A stretch of 64,000 nt of DNA, taken from assembly GCA_963633225.1 (NCBI GenBank), contig CAVGXR010000063.1, forward strand, positions 29,651 through 93,650, read 5' to 3'. The translations under genes were made by a program, and so were the position numbers. This stretch comes from F23-B02 sp963633225 (GTDB lineage Bacteria > Bacillota > Clostridia > Oscillospirales > Oscillospiraceae). Below the pieces are notes generated by a model. It searched no databases. It saw nothing but the letters and a program-made list of their open reading frames with translations, and had not been told where the DNA came from. Numbering within the stretch: the first letter of the stretch is position 1; every line of letters begins with the position of its first letter. Below are positions 8,222-16,072 of the stretch, piece after piece.

Positions 8222-8883
8222 CTCCCCTGCTTCTTGCCGTTACAGCCATAATCGCATATTCCTTCGGCAGCCTGAGCACGCCGATACTGTCCTCGCATAT
8301 CTACTTTCACGAAAATGTTCTCAACTACAGCCGCGATAACGCGGGCATAACGCGCTTTCTCAAGCGCCACGGCGCAAAGGGCGTTGCCGTGATTGTCATT
8401 ATCGAGGCGCTCAAGGTCATCATCCCCGTGCTGCTCGGCAGTCTCCTACTGCTCATCGCGGACAGACCGGCAATAGGCAGTGCCTTTGCGCTGTTCTGCG
8501 TTGTGCTGGGCACGAATTTCCCGATACTGTATCGCTTCCGCGGTGAGCACAGCCTGCTTGCCGTTGCTGTGGGCACCTTCTTTATCAGCAGCGAGGTGGC
8601 CTTTGCGGGCATCATCGTGTTCATCGTCGTGTATGTTATAAGCCGCTATATATCACTCTCGGCGCTTGCTGCGATGGCAATGATGTGCTTTATCTCGTTT
8701 ATGAGCATTGATGATTCGATAGTAAGGACCATATACCTGCTCACTGCGCTGCTCGTCGTTGTCGAGTACCGCAAAAGCATACTCCGCCTGTTCAGACATA
8801 AGGAGAAAAAGTTCCGCTATGAGGAGGACGTGACCTATATGTTCGACGACGATTACGGCAGTGGGCAAAATAATTTGAAATAA
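8218..8883 (+). CDS. PlsY-like membrane protein with altered active-site loops
   Basis: 221 residues, five to seven membrane segments and an acidic hydrophilic tail. The position right after der (overlapping ATGA) and fragments such as 'NAGITRFLKRHGAKG' and 'VLGTNFPILYRFRG' match PlsY, the acyl-phosphate glycerol-3-phosphate acyltransferase of membrane lipid synthesis. However, the family's GGKGVAT loop is replaced by 'RGEHSLLAV' and the SGNPGATN loop by 'SRDNAGITR'. It may therefore be a catalytically altered or inactive paralogue. Identity of the fold is fairly secure; activity is not. Confidence 0.7.
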   Translation: MTPLLLAVTAIIAYSFGSLSTPILSSHIYFHENVLNYSRDNAGITRFLKRHGAKGVAVIVIIEALKVIIPVLLGSLLLLIADRPAIGSAFALFCVVLGTNFPILYRFRGEHSLLAVAVGTFFISSEVAFAGIIVFIVVYVISRYISLSALAAMAMMCFISFMSIDDSIVRTIYLLTALLVVVEYRKSILRLFRHKEKKFRYEEDVTYMFDDDYGSGQNNLK

Positions 8884-8886
8884 CAG

Positions 8887-8915
8887 TTGACAATGTGCTC
8901 CCTGTCTGGTAAAAT
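8887..8915 (+). promoter_or_regulatory. promoter of tRNA-Ala
   Basis: TTGACA and TAAAAT with a 17-bp spacer, ending 13 bp before the tRNA. Confidence 0.85.
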
Positions 8916-8928
8916 AGCCAATGCGTCT

Positions 8929-9004
<76 letters not shown>

Positions 9005-9005
9005 G

Positions 9006-9045
9006 AAAAAGGAACACCGCAACTTTGTTGCGGTGTTCCTTTTTT
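9006..9045 (+). terminator. intrinsic terminator of tRNA-Ala
   Basis: A long stem (AAGGAACACCGCAA / TTGCGGTGTTCCTT) with a 5-nt loop and a run of T residues. Confidence 0.9.
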
Positions 9046-9130
9046 GTTCTATATAGTTAAGCGGCAGAAATCTAACCTCTGCCGGTTTTGGCAGGCTGAT
9101 TCGCGGAACGGGAAAATACGTTTCCGGCAC

Positions 9131-10345
9131 TTAATTTGCGTTTGCCTGAGCGATATCGGCGGCTATCTCGTCGGCGAGTGCGTCAAGCTCATCAAGCTGC
9201 GCCTCGGTAATATCGGACTTGAGCGAAACGGTATTGCCGATAAACTGCGTGCCGCGCAGCTTTGAGAGGATATCCGTCATGAGCTTGCCGCTGGTGGCTG
9301 CCCACGAGCCGTTTTCGAGCAGAGCTATCTTCCTGCCCTGAAGATTGTGGTTTGCGATATCGTGCAGGAGATTTTCCATCGTAACGAATATGCCGGCGTT
9401 GTATGTCGTCGAGGCAAAAACAAGGTGGCTGTATCTGAACGCATCGGACAGAATATAGGAGGCTGCCGTCACGGAGCTGTCATAGACCTTCACCTTCACG
9501 CCGCGCTCGACGAGCTTGCAGGCAAGGATATTCACGGTGTTCTCCGTGTGGCCGTAGACAGAGGCATAGGCGATGACAACACCGTTTTCCTCGGGCGTGT
9601 AGGAGCTCCATTTGAGGTATTTGTCGAGAAAATCGCCGAAGCGGCTGCGCCACACAAAGCCGTGCAGCGGGCAGACGTAATTTAGCTCAAGCCCCGCGGC
9701 CTTCTTGAGAACGGCCTGCACCTGTGCGCCGTACTTACCGACAATGTTGGTGTAGTAGCGCCGCGCCTCATCGACGTAATCGGAGAAAAAATCGACCTCA
9801 TCGGCAAACAGATGGCCGTTGAGTGCGCCGAAGGTACCGAAGGCATCGGCTGAAAAGAGCATTTTGTCGGTCAGGTCATATGTCATCATGACCTCCGGCC
9901 AGTGCACCATGGGTGCCATGACGAAGCTGAGCTCGTGCCTGCCGGTGCGCAGCGTATCGCCCTCGGCGACAATGTGGTATTTGAGCGTGTCCGACAGCGT
10001 GAAGAACTGTCCGAGCATGGTCTTGATCTTATTGTTGCAGACGATCGTCAGCTCGGGGTGCCGCAGCGTGAGTTCCTCGATGGTCGCCGCATGGTCGGGC
10101 TCCATGTGCGAAACGACGAGGTAATCAAGCTGCCTTTCGCCCAGCACGTAGGCGAGGTTTTCAAAAAACGTGCGGCTGACGGCCTTATCGACCGTATCGA
10201 ACAAAACGGTTTTTTCGTCGTTCAGGAGATATGCGTTATAGGAAACGCCGTCGGGAACGCCGTAAACGCCCTCAAAGCAGGCAAGACGGCGGTCGTCGGC
10301 TCCGATCCATGTCAGATCGTCGGTAACTTTTCTCGTGCAGTGCAT
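9131..10345 (-). CDS. flavodiiron protein (FprA-type A flavoprotein)
   Basis: 404 residues. The N-terminal metallo-beta-lactamase-like half carries the diiron ligands in 'VSHMEPDHA' (HxExDH, about residues 81-86), 'MVHWPEVM' and 'CPLHG'. The C-terminal half is a flavodoxin domain ('IAYASVYGHTENTV', FMN phosphate loop). Flavodiiron proteins reduce O2 to water or NO to N2O in anaerobes. It has a GGGAGG ribosome site and a TATAAT box about 30 bp upstream with a poor -35. A hairpin just past its stop (about 9060-9083) may terminate it. It is the last chromosomal gene before the phage. Confidence 0.95.
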   Translation of the reverse strand: MHCTRKVTDDLTWIGADDRRLACFEGVYGVPDGVSYNAYLLNDEKTVLFDTVDKAVSRTFFENLAYVLGERQLDYLVVSHMEPDHAATIEELTLRHPELTIVCNNKIKTMLGQFFTLSDTLKYHIVAEGDTLRTGRHELSFVMAPMVHWPEVMMTYDLTDKMLFSADAFGTFGALNGHLFADEVDFFSDYVDEARRYYTNIVGKYGAQVQAVLKKAAGLELNYVCPLHGFVWRSRFGDFLDKYLKWSSYTPEENGVVIAYASVYGHTENTVNILACKLVERGVKVKVYDSSVTAASYILSDAFRYSHLVFASTTYNAGIFVTMENLLHDIANHNLQGRKIALLENGSWAATSGKLMTDILSKLRGTQFIGNTVSLKSDITEAQLDELDALADEIAADIAQANAN

Positions 10346-10514
10346 AATGTGAACCTCCCATTTATGATGATATAAGATTATACGATAAAATCTGACATCC
10401 CTGTAATATCAATGCTTATACGTTCTAAATGTAGGTATAATGTATAAGTCACATTTCGTATAACGGATTAATATTACCATAAGCCTTGCAAGCTTTCAAG
10501 AAGGAGTCTATTAA
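10346..10514. other. chromosome-phage junction region
   Basis: These 169 bp separate the flavodiiron gene from the first phage gene. The half next to the flavodiiron gene holds its promoter. Base composition changes sharply here, so the left attachment site should lie in about 10,400-10,510, but its partner is outside the window and I cannot define the core. Confidence 0.45.
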
Positions 10515-10781
10515 TTACTTCTTGCCAGCTTTAGGAATATCGTAAGTAAGAGCCTGCGCACTGTCGCTCACGCCTGCCGTAGTAGGGTCTGTGACGATGC
10601 CTAGTATTGTAAGCACTGCGAACAGCGCATTGACCACGGCCATAAGTTTATCTCCAATAGCCTCTATTTTGATTTCAATGCCGAATACCGCTGCTACGAC
10701 CTGAACCAGTAAGAGCATTGCTGGGACAAGAGCGAGCCAAAATGTTTTATTCTTAATACGAACCTTCCAATTGATCTGCAT
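10515..10781 (-). CDS. phage holin, phi LC3 type
   Basis: 88 residues starting MQINWKVRIKNKTFWLAL, with two membrane segments (about 14-34 and 47-66) and the family ending 'GIVTDPTTAGVSDS'. This is the phi LC3 holin family, which forms membrane pores that release the endolysin. It is the last gene of the phage transcription unit. The endolysin-like amidase is not next to it but about 27 kb away. Confidence 0.9.
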   Translation of the reverse strand: MQINWKVRIKNKTFWLALVPAMLLLVQVVAAVFGIEIKIEAIGDKLMAVVNALFAVLTILGIVTDPTTAGVSDSAQALTYDIPKAGKK

Positions 10782-10783
10782 AA

Positions 10784-11074
10784 CTATACCTCCTGACCAT
10801 GAGCTTGTCTATTAATATGTTCGTCCAATTGTTTCTTTGCGTCTGGTACTGTATGATTTGCTCCGAGTTGATTAAGACCATCGAGACAAGCTGACAATCC
10901 ACGGACTATAAGAGCAAGTTCCTTCTGCACCGCGGCAGCATCATGCTCTATTTTATCCATACGCTTGTCCTGTTCCTCCTGATGCCGGATCCAGTCATGT
11001 ACTTTATTATAGTAGCCGAACAAAGCAACGATAGCGGCTACTACAGCTGCAAAGGTAATGATGTCTTGTACCAT
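10784..11074 (-). CDS. small membrane protein with coiled coil (XhlA-like, probable lysis accessory)
   Basis: 96 residues: one N-terminal membrane helix (about 5-24) and a long charged helix ('RHQEEQDKRMDKIEHDAAAV') with heptad spacing. The arrangement resembles XhlA-type or BhlA-type lysis accessory proteins, although membrane end and helix are swapped relative to XhlA. It is 2 bp upstream of the holin, so the two are co-translated. Role in lysis is inferred from position. Confidence 0.6.
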   Translation of the reverse strand: MVQDIITFAAVVAAIVALFGYYNKVHDWIRHQEEQDKRMDKIEHDAAAVQKELALIVRGLSACLDGLNQLGANHTVPDAKKQLDEHINRQAHGQEV

Positions 11075-11134
11075 CCTCTATTAATACCTCGTTGATCCTC
11101 TTTTAATGCTGAACGTCTCCTAAATAGAACTATT

Positions 11135-11242
11135 TCACGCACGAATAACCGCAATCCGCAGTCTCCACCGATAAAACTGTTCCGCAACGCTTGACGTTTG
11201 GAAGCGTTTCTGATCAGGCGACAATATCCGGTATGTAGGCAT
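11135..11242 (-). CDS. small basic protein, 35 residues
   Basis: An ATG behind a G-rich ribosome site (GGGGG, 9 bp upstream) opens a 35-residue basic peptide starting MPTYRILSPDQKRF. It lies between the last fibre-type gene and the lysis genes, where many siphophages encode a tiny XkdX-like protein, but it has no XkdX signature. The remaining bases up to 11,074 and 11,267 show no other gene. Confidence 0.4.
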   Translation of the reverse strand: MPTYRILSPDQKRFQTSSVAEQFYRWRLRIAVIRA

Positions 11243-11266
11243 TACTCAGTCCCCCTCTCATATACA

Positions 11267-11623
11267 TTAAAACTCCGTGAAATACTCACCTTCTGCGATC
11301 TCAGTCGGGTTGCCGCTCTGGATGCACACATAACGCTTAGTTCCGTCGGTATAGTAGTAGTTCGGATAAACGCTCATACCGGGAACGAACGTTATTGGCT
11401 GCTCTGCGGTGCCGCTCTTATCCTCGCTTTCGCTCTCCACCCACGTTATTGAGCCGCCAGCCGTAGCCTGATACGGTGTCCACTTATATCCGGGGCGTGA
11501 GGGCATATCCGTCGGCTTGTCCTCGATTGTGATGCCGACCTCGGCGATGGTGTCAGATACGGTTTTCAGATTTGCTATGTTTGCCTTGAGTGCGTCTACT
11601 CTTGCGCGTGTCGTGTTATCCAT
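11267..11623 (-). CDS. phage baseplate/tail accessory protein, unknown
   Basis: 118 residues. A short helical start (about 1-28) leads into a beta-rich region with many Tyr, Trp and Gly residues ('YPNYYYTDGTKRYVCIQSG'), as in small carbohydrate-binding or fibre-tip domains. I do not recognise the family. It overlaps the upstream gene by 8 nt and belongs to the tail-fibre end of the operon. Confidence 0.6.
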   Translation of the reverse strand: MDNTTRARVDALKANIANLKTVSDTIAEVGITIEDKPTDMPSRPGYKWTPYQATAGGSITWVESESEDKSGTAEQPITFVPGMSVYPNYYYTDGTKRYVCIQSGNPTEIAEGEYFTEF

Positions 11624-11984
11624 TTGCTACCTCACTTTCAAGCTCTGCAAGGACGCTTTCCATCTCTGTCGGCTTGCCCATTTTGATTACTACAGTGCCG
11701 TCGCGCATATCCGTGATGGCGCCGCTGAGGCTGTAATCGCTGTTGTCATATTCCTGCTCGTCAACGGTCTCGCCGGTCTGTTCGCCCGTGTCAGGGTCAT
11801 AGACAGGCACGCTGTTTTTTGCCACTATGCTCCACGGTGTGTTATCCGGCAGCAGCGCAAGGGCTCCCGCGTAGCTCATGTTCAGCGTGATGCTCTTTGT
11901 GCTGCGCTTATCCCAATCGTAATCGGTGGTCTTACCGTTTATCGTCGCGGGATACAGCGTGTTGTTTACTTTGATGTATGTCAT
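11616..11984 (-). CDS. phage tail/baseplate protein, unknown
   Basis: The start MTYIKVNNTLYPATI is chosen because GAAAGGAG precedes it. About 122 residues, beta-rich, with an acidic C-terminus. The opening 'KVNNTLYPATINGK' is typical of small proteins near the tail-fibre genes of Clostridial siphophages. No enzymatic motif is visible. Confidence 0.6.
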   Translation of the reverse strand: MTYIKVNNTLYPATINGKTTDYDWDKRSTKSITLNMSYAGALALLPDNTPWSIVAKNSVPVYDPDTGEQTGETVDEQEYDNSDYSLSGAITDMRDGTVVIKMGKPTEMESVLAELESEVANG

Positions 11985-11995
11985 TGTGTCTCCTT

Positions 11996-12745
11996 TCATA
12001 CCTCTATGAGTTCAAGATTGCTATCAACTTCCATTGTTGCGGGAAGCGTAAAGCAGGGACATACTGCCAATTCCGTGCTTTGCAATACACGCCCGAATGC
12101 GCCTGAGGTGTAAATGGCTGCATATGAACCTCTATACATACGTGTTATCGATCGCGTCCATTGCGTCTGTTTACTTGGAACAAGCGAATCGCTTATGCTC
12201 AACTTTGTTCCTTCCACGTACGTAAGAGCCGATACCTCGTCAGATGAATCATTATACTCATAGCCAATTTCGGTTGCTGAAAGTAGGAATATACCTTTCG
12301 TGCACGTATTTGACTTAGGACCGCTAACAAACGTAGTTGTACTAATTGCCGCCTGTACAATACTACTGAATCGATTTAAATAATCCCCATTCAGTTTAGT
12401 ACATACAGCAGAAGACTGGAAAGCTATATAGCTAGAGCCAGAGGATACCGCCCACAATTCATCCAAACAGCTCTTTCGGACAAGTAACACCCTTCCAACG
12501 CCGTTTAATTCACTTTCGTAGTTTTGCTTTGCGGTAAAAAACTCAACGGGATTACCGTTTTCTTTTATAGTAATAACATCCCCCTCCGCGAGTTCACCGA
12601 GAGGGACTGTAAACTTAATATCATAACCAGTGCCGCCTATAAGTGTCCGACCCTTTTTTATGTCATAACCAGTACCGCATATAGACGTTCGGCCATTCTT
12701 AATATCATAAGCTGCACCGCCGATTAAAGATTTAGATGATGGCAT
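11996..12745 (-). CDS. tail fibre protein with repeated GTGYDIK units
   Basis: The start is MPSSKSLIGG, which has AAGGGGG upstream and avoids overlap with the preceding gene. 249 residues. The first 45 contain three imperfect copies of 'G-x-x-YDIK-x-GRT-x', a repeat seen in phage tail and host-attachment proteins. The rest is beta-rich with no catalytic motif. Probably a fibre or tip component that varies between phages. Confidence 0.65.
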   Translation of the reverse strand: MPSSKSLIGGAAYDIKNGRTSICGTGYDIKKGRTLIGGTGYDIKFTVPLGELAEGDVITIKENGNPVEFFTAKQNYESELNGVGRVLLVRKSCLDELWAVSSGSSYIAFQSSAVCTKLNGDYLNRFSSIVQAAISTTTFVSGPKSNTCTKGIFLLSATEIGYEYNDSSDEVSALTYVEGTKLSISDSLVPSKQTQWTRSITRMYRGSYAAIYTSGAFGRVLQSTELAVCPCFTLPATMEVDSNLELIEV

Positions 12746-12758
12746 ACCAACATCCCCC

Positions 12759-13616
12759 TTAACCATATAACCATGCGATTTGCCCATCTACTGTGGGTGT
12801 TGCTTCTGCCGTGACAAAATACTCGTTGCGCAATGCTGCGGCACTAGTAGCAACAGTGTCTGGGCCATAACTTGCTGTTTTGACAGCTACTTCGCTTACG
12901 AAGCTATCCATGATAAATTTATTCCATTTATACGTCACAGTGCCGTCGCTGTTAGATATTATTCGCCTACACATATATGGTACGTTGTTACTTCCCGTTG
13001 GAAACGTACATAAATACATCTGTCCCACCGCACCTACAGTGTCCTCATCAGGAGCAACTATACCCTTGATGACATTAAACATCTCGGACCATGTGTATAC
13101 ACCGTCATTTATTGCTACGCAACGCCACACACGCCCTACTGAAGGGTTAATATACTCTTGACCAAGTACGCCTACGGTCGAGGTTGACGGCGCAGAAGCG
13201 CCTAAAATAGGTACAATATGCGACGTACTGTCTGCCGTATGAGCATTCAGATTCTGCTGTACAATCCCCGCTGCACCACTTGTATCAGCGGTAAATACCA
13301 GGTTTTCAGCTCTCTCTGACCAGTATTTTGCATTATTGGTATTTTCGCCAGTGCGAGTTCCGGTGCCTCCGACCGCCCAGCTTTCCGCAGCTTGTTTTGA
13401 ATTGGTTGCCTTCGTTTCCGATTCGGATGCTTTGACCTGCGATTCGGCAGCTGAAACAGCCGAGTTATATGCTGATTGCTGAGCGTCTTTCGCATAAGTC
13501 ATTGCATTTGTAGACTCGTTATTCATAGCGACAAGGGCATCGTGTATTGACCCACGTACTTCTTCTCCGTAAACAGCACTGAGAATTTTAGCTAAATAAG
13601 TGCTTAAGTTAGCCAT
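12759..13616 (-). CDS. tail fibre/baseplate protein with coiled-coil stalk
   Basis: The start MANLSTYLAKILSAVYG has AAAGGAGG upstream. 285 residues. The N-terminus ('YGEEVRGSIHDALVAMN') is the common attachment motif of Firmicute phage fibre proteins. An Ala/Ser-rich helical stalk (about 30-80) and beta-rich distal repeats follow. It overlaps the S74 tail protein gene by 8 nt. Confidence 0.75.
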   Translation of the reverse strand: MANLSTYLAKILSAVYGEEVRGSIHDALVAMNNESTNAMTYAKDAQQSAYNSAVSAAESQVKASESETKATNSKQAAESWAVGGTGTRTGENTNNAKYWSERAENLVFTADTSGAAGIVQQNLNAHTADSTSHIVPILGASAPSTSTVGVLGQEYINPSVGRVWRCVAINDGVYTWSEMFNVIKGIVAPDEDTVGAVGQMYLCTFPTGSNNVPYMCRRIISNSDGTVTYKWNKFIMDSFVSEVAVKTASYGPDTVATSAAALRNEYFVTAEATPTVDGQIAWLYG

Positions 13617-15306
13617 TCGTATCCTCCTTTTGAAGTAATGTCTGCACCCCATCATAAAGTTTTTGCACCATGTGCGTGATCAGTGCAACGAACTCCTCAT
13701 ATGTAAGCAAATATCTATAGTCATCACCTGTCACAGTACTCTTGACCAGAAAGGCTAAATCAGCAGGCAGTAATCCTGCCTCTGCTATGGCTTTTTCAAC
13801 ATCCTGAGCAATAAAGCCAATATGAGTTTTGCTGGGGTTTTCGTCATCGTATTTAAACGCGACAGGCTTTAGATTATAAAATATCTGTTCATATTTACGC
13901 ATATCGTAATCGATGGAGTTTTTCACTCTGTAATCTGACAGGATAGATGGCGATTTACTCATCAAAATATCTTCTCCAACCGATAAATACGAATTAGCCC
14001 CTTGTATTCTTGTTCCTGCACTAGCAGCCAAAATATAGGGGGCGTTTCCTTTACCGTTTGCTCCGTATACCATTGCGCCGGAAACAGTTGTGCCGTCATA
14101 GTCAATACCTTCGCCTTTGCAAAAACCGCCATATTCGCAGGAGTAATCAACATTGTTGGCTGAAATAGTGCCCGATTTAATTGAACCGCCGTCCAATTTA
14201 TTAAGATTGCTTGACGCAGAAGCACTGTTTTTATTATTTATATATGTCAAACTGGTTTTGACGGTCACGCCCATTTTGAATTGGGTGTTCTCCGGGCTAT
14301 CCAAAGGGATCTCCAGCTTCGTCACTGGGAACATCCTATCGAGTCCGTGCGGACGTGAGATGACTTGGATTTGATCAAGAAGCTCTACTGTTTCTATATC
14401 AGGATTAAGATAGTGCAGATCAACCGCATTCACGGTCAATTCCATGCTATCAAATTGCAGATCACTTAGGTAGGAGCTTGCTTTTTCAAGCAGTGCAGAC
14501 GCATCCGATATGTCATCCCACGTGACAGTTTTTTCTATCCAGCCATATGCAGCTACCGCATCCTCAGACTTAACATAAATACTCCCGTCATTCACGCTTT
14601 CCACAGTCAGATAAGAATCCTGTCCCCCTGTGCTGTTGCTCTGTCGATTTCCCAATGGCACTATGACTGTCGCAAACTCGGACATATCCCAACCCTTTGT
14701 GTAATCTATGAGATTTTCTCCGAACCGTATCGCCTGAGCACAAGAGCCCGGATAATCCTCCAGATAGTCTAAATACCTGACTCCGTTTTCTTTACGGATC
14801 CGTAAATGTCCGCCATATTCATCAACGAGATCATTAAGGACCTTTATTGTTTTTTCATAATTGGTGCTGTGCTCTGGAAAATTATCGTCTGATACTGTCA
14901 CAGTTCCGATAACAAACTGTTTGTTGGCAAAGACTTTGTCGTTGTGCACGGTAAGTAATGAGGCTATATAGTCACTAATGGAAGTATTCGTGTATGTTTT
15001 AGGCGGCTGTATCGTATCATTGAGAAACGCAAGCTCCCCCTCGCATGTCAGTTCCCTGTTTTTATAGAAATCTTCGTTCTCGGAAAGGACTCTGCCACTC
15101 CATATTTCTACGCCATCTTTCAATACTAAAATATCAGTCATCATGCGCTGTATGTAAGAGTATCCTGCATTTGTAGAAGGAACCGTCATCGTAAGTGTAC
15201 CGGCAGCATTGTCTTCCATCGTCAGTTTTGGGTTCAGAAGCTTCATGTCTTCTAACGAGTATTTGTCATTATAGATACAAATATCATCAGCATAGATTGA
15301 ATACAT
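13609..15306 (-). CDS. phage tail endopeptidase-like protein (Tal) with S74 chaperone domain
   Basis: 565 residues. About residues 1-340 match the prophage tail endopeptidase/minor structural family ('DILVLKDGVEIWSGRVLSENEDFY', 'PKTYTNTSISDYIASLL'), the baseplate hub below Dit. The C-terminus (about 455-555) is a peptidase S74 intramolecular chaperone domain ('SDYRVKNSIDYDM', 'IGFIAQDVEKA'), which trimerises fibres and then cleaves itself off. A hub protein fused to S74 suggests the fibre tip is part of the same chain. Confidence 0.85.
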   Translation of the reverse strand: MYSIYADDICIYNDKYSLEDMKLLNPKLTMEDNAAGTLTMTVPSTNAGYSYIQRMMTDILVLKDGVEIWSGRVLSENEDFYKNRELTCEGELAFLNDTIQPPKTYTNTSISDYIASLLTVHNDKVFANKQFVIGTVTVSDDNFPEHSTNYEKTIKVLNDLVDEYGGHLRIRKENGVRYLDYLEDYPGSCAQAIRFGENLIDYTKGWDMSEFATVIVPLGNRQSNSTGGQDSYLTVESVNDGSIYVKSEDAVAAYGWIEKTVTWDDISDASALLEKASSYLSDLQFDSMELTVNAVDLHYLNPDIETVELLDQIQVISRPHGLDRMFPVTKLEIPLDSPENTQFKMGVTVKTSLTYINNKNSASASSNLNKLDGGSIKSGTISANNVDYSCEYGGFCKGEGIDYDGTTVSGAMVYGANGKGNAPYILAASAGTRIQGANSYLSVGEDILMSKSPSILSDYRVKNSIDYDMRKYEQIFYNLKPVAFKYDDENPSKTHIGFIAQDVEKAIAEAGLLPADLAFLVKSTVTGDDYRYLLTYEEFVALITHMVQKLYDGVQTLLQKEDTNG

Positions 15307-15309
15307 TAC

Positions 15310-16071
15310 TCATAGTCTCCCTTGTCTGAAATCTACTGACACCGTGGCGTTGCCCGTAGTGCTCCATAAGTAAAGCGTGTTTCCTTCACTTCCATAAAAT
15401 ATAAATTCAGGAATTCTCGTAGTTCCGTCTGAAAGTATTTTAGTTATGTCTATGTCAAGATGCGGGTTAACGAATCTGATATACACCCCTCGTCCTGAGC
15501 TGCTATTGACAATAAAATCGGGGCATACTGGCGCTACTCCATATAGAGCTGCTGGAATATTAATCTGTGTGGAAGCTGTGGTGACTGCAATTTCACGAAA
15601 TACCGGTGGCTGGATAACTCCATTTTGAAAATTAAGCAAGTCCCAGTGCCAGTCATCAATGGATGATTGCGCAGAGCGCTTATATGGATTTACGTCATAG
15701 TCTATGGTAATTCTCGATCGGTCCTTTTCAGATTTCCACGCATTAACCGTGAAACGCCCTTCGTAGTAGTACTCAGGGTCGTCCTCAAGGACAGCGTGCA
15801 TGTTTTGGCCATGGAGGTAGCCCATTATGTCTGAATAAGCTACCTGCCATGCCTTAAAATCGTTCATCACAATAAACTCTAAACTGCCCGTTCGGTTTTC
15901 AAAGATAGGATAACCCGTAAGTGCTTGCGACAGATCTATAACACTGTCCATGCCGGGTATATCTATAACTTTGGTCTTTTGCGGCGGCGGATTAAATAGT
16001 GGTCTGGAGGCGGGGACTAACCGCCAATCATCCCATGTGTTCTTATCTCCGAATGTAATAGAATGATACAA
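15310..16071 (-). CDS. distal tail protein (Dit, sipho_tail family)
   Basis: 253 residues with the Dit features 'SITFGDKNTWDDWRL', 'VIDIPGMDSVIDLS' and 'RTGSLEFIV'. Dit forms the hexameric hub between the tail tube and the baseplate. It lies directly after the tape-measure gene (1-bp gap) and before the tail endopeptidase gene, the standard siphophage order. Confidence 0.92.
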   Translation of the reverse strand: MYHSITFGDKNTWDDWRLVPASRPLFNPPPQKTKVIDIPGMDSVIDLSQALTGYPIFENRTGSLEFIVMNDFKAWQVAYSDIMGYLHGQNMHAVLEDDPEYYYEGRFTVNAWKSEKDRSRITIDYDVNPYKRSAQSSIDDWHWDLLNFQNGVIQPPVFREIAVTTASTQINIPAALYGVAPVCPDFIVNSSSGRGVYIRFVNPHLDIDITKILSDGTTRIPEFIFYGSEGNTLYLWSTTGNATVSVDFRQGRL

Positions 16072-16072
16072 C

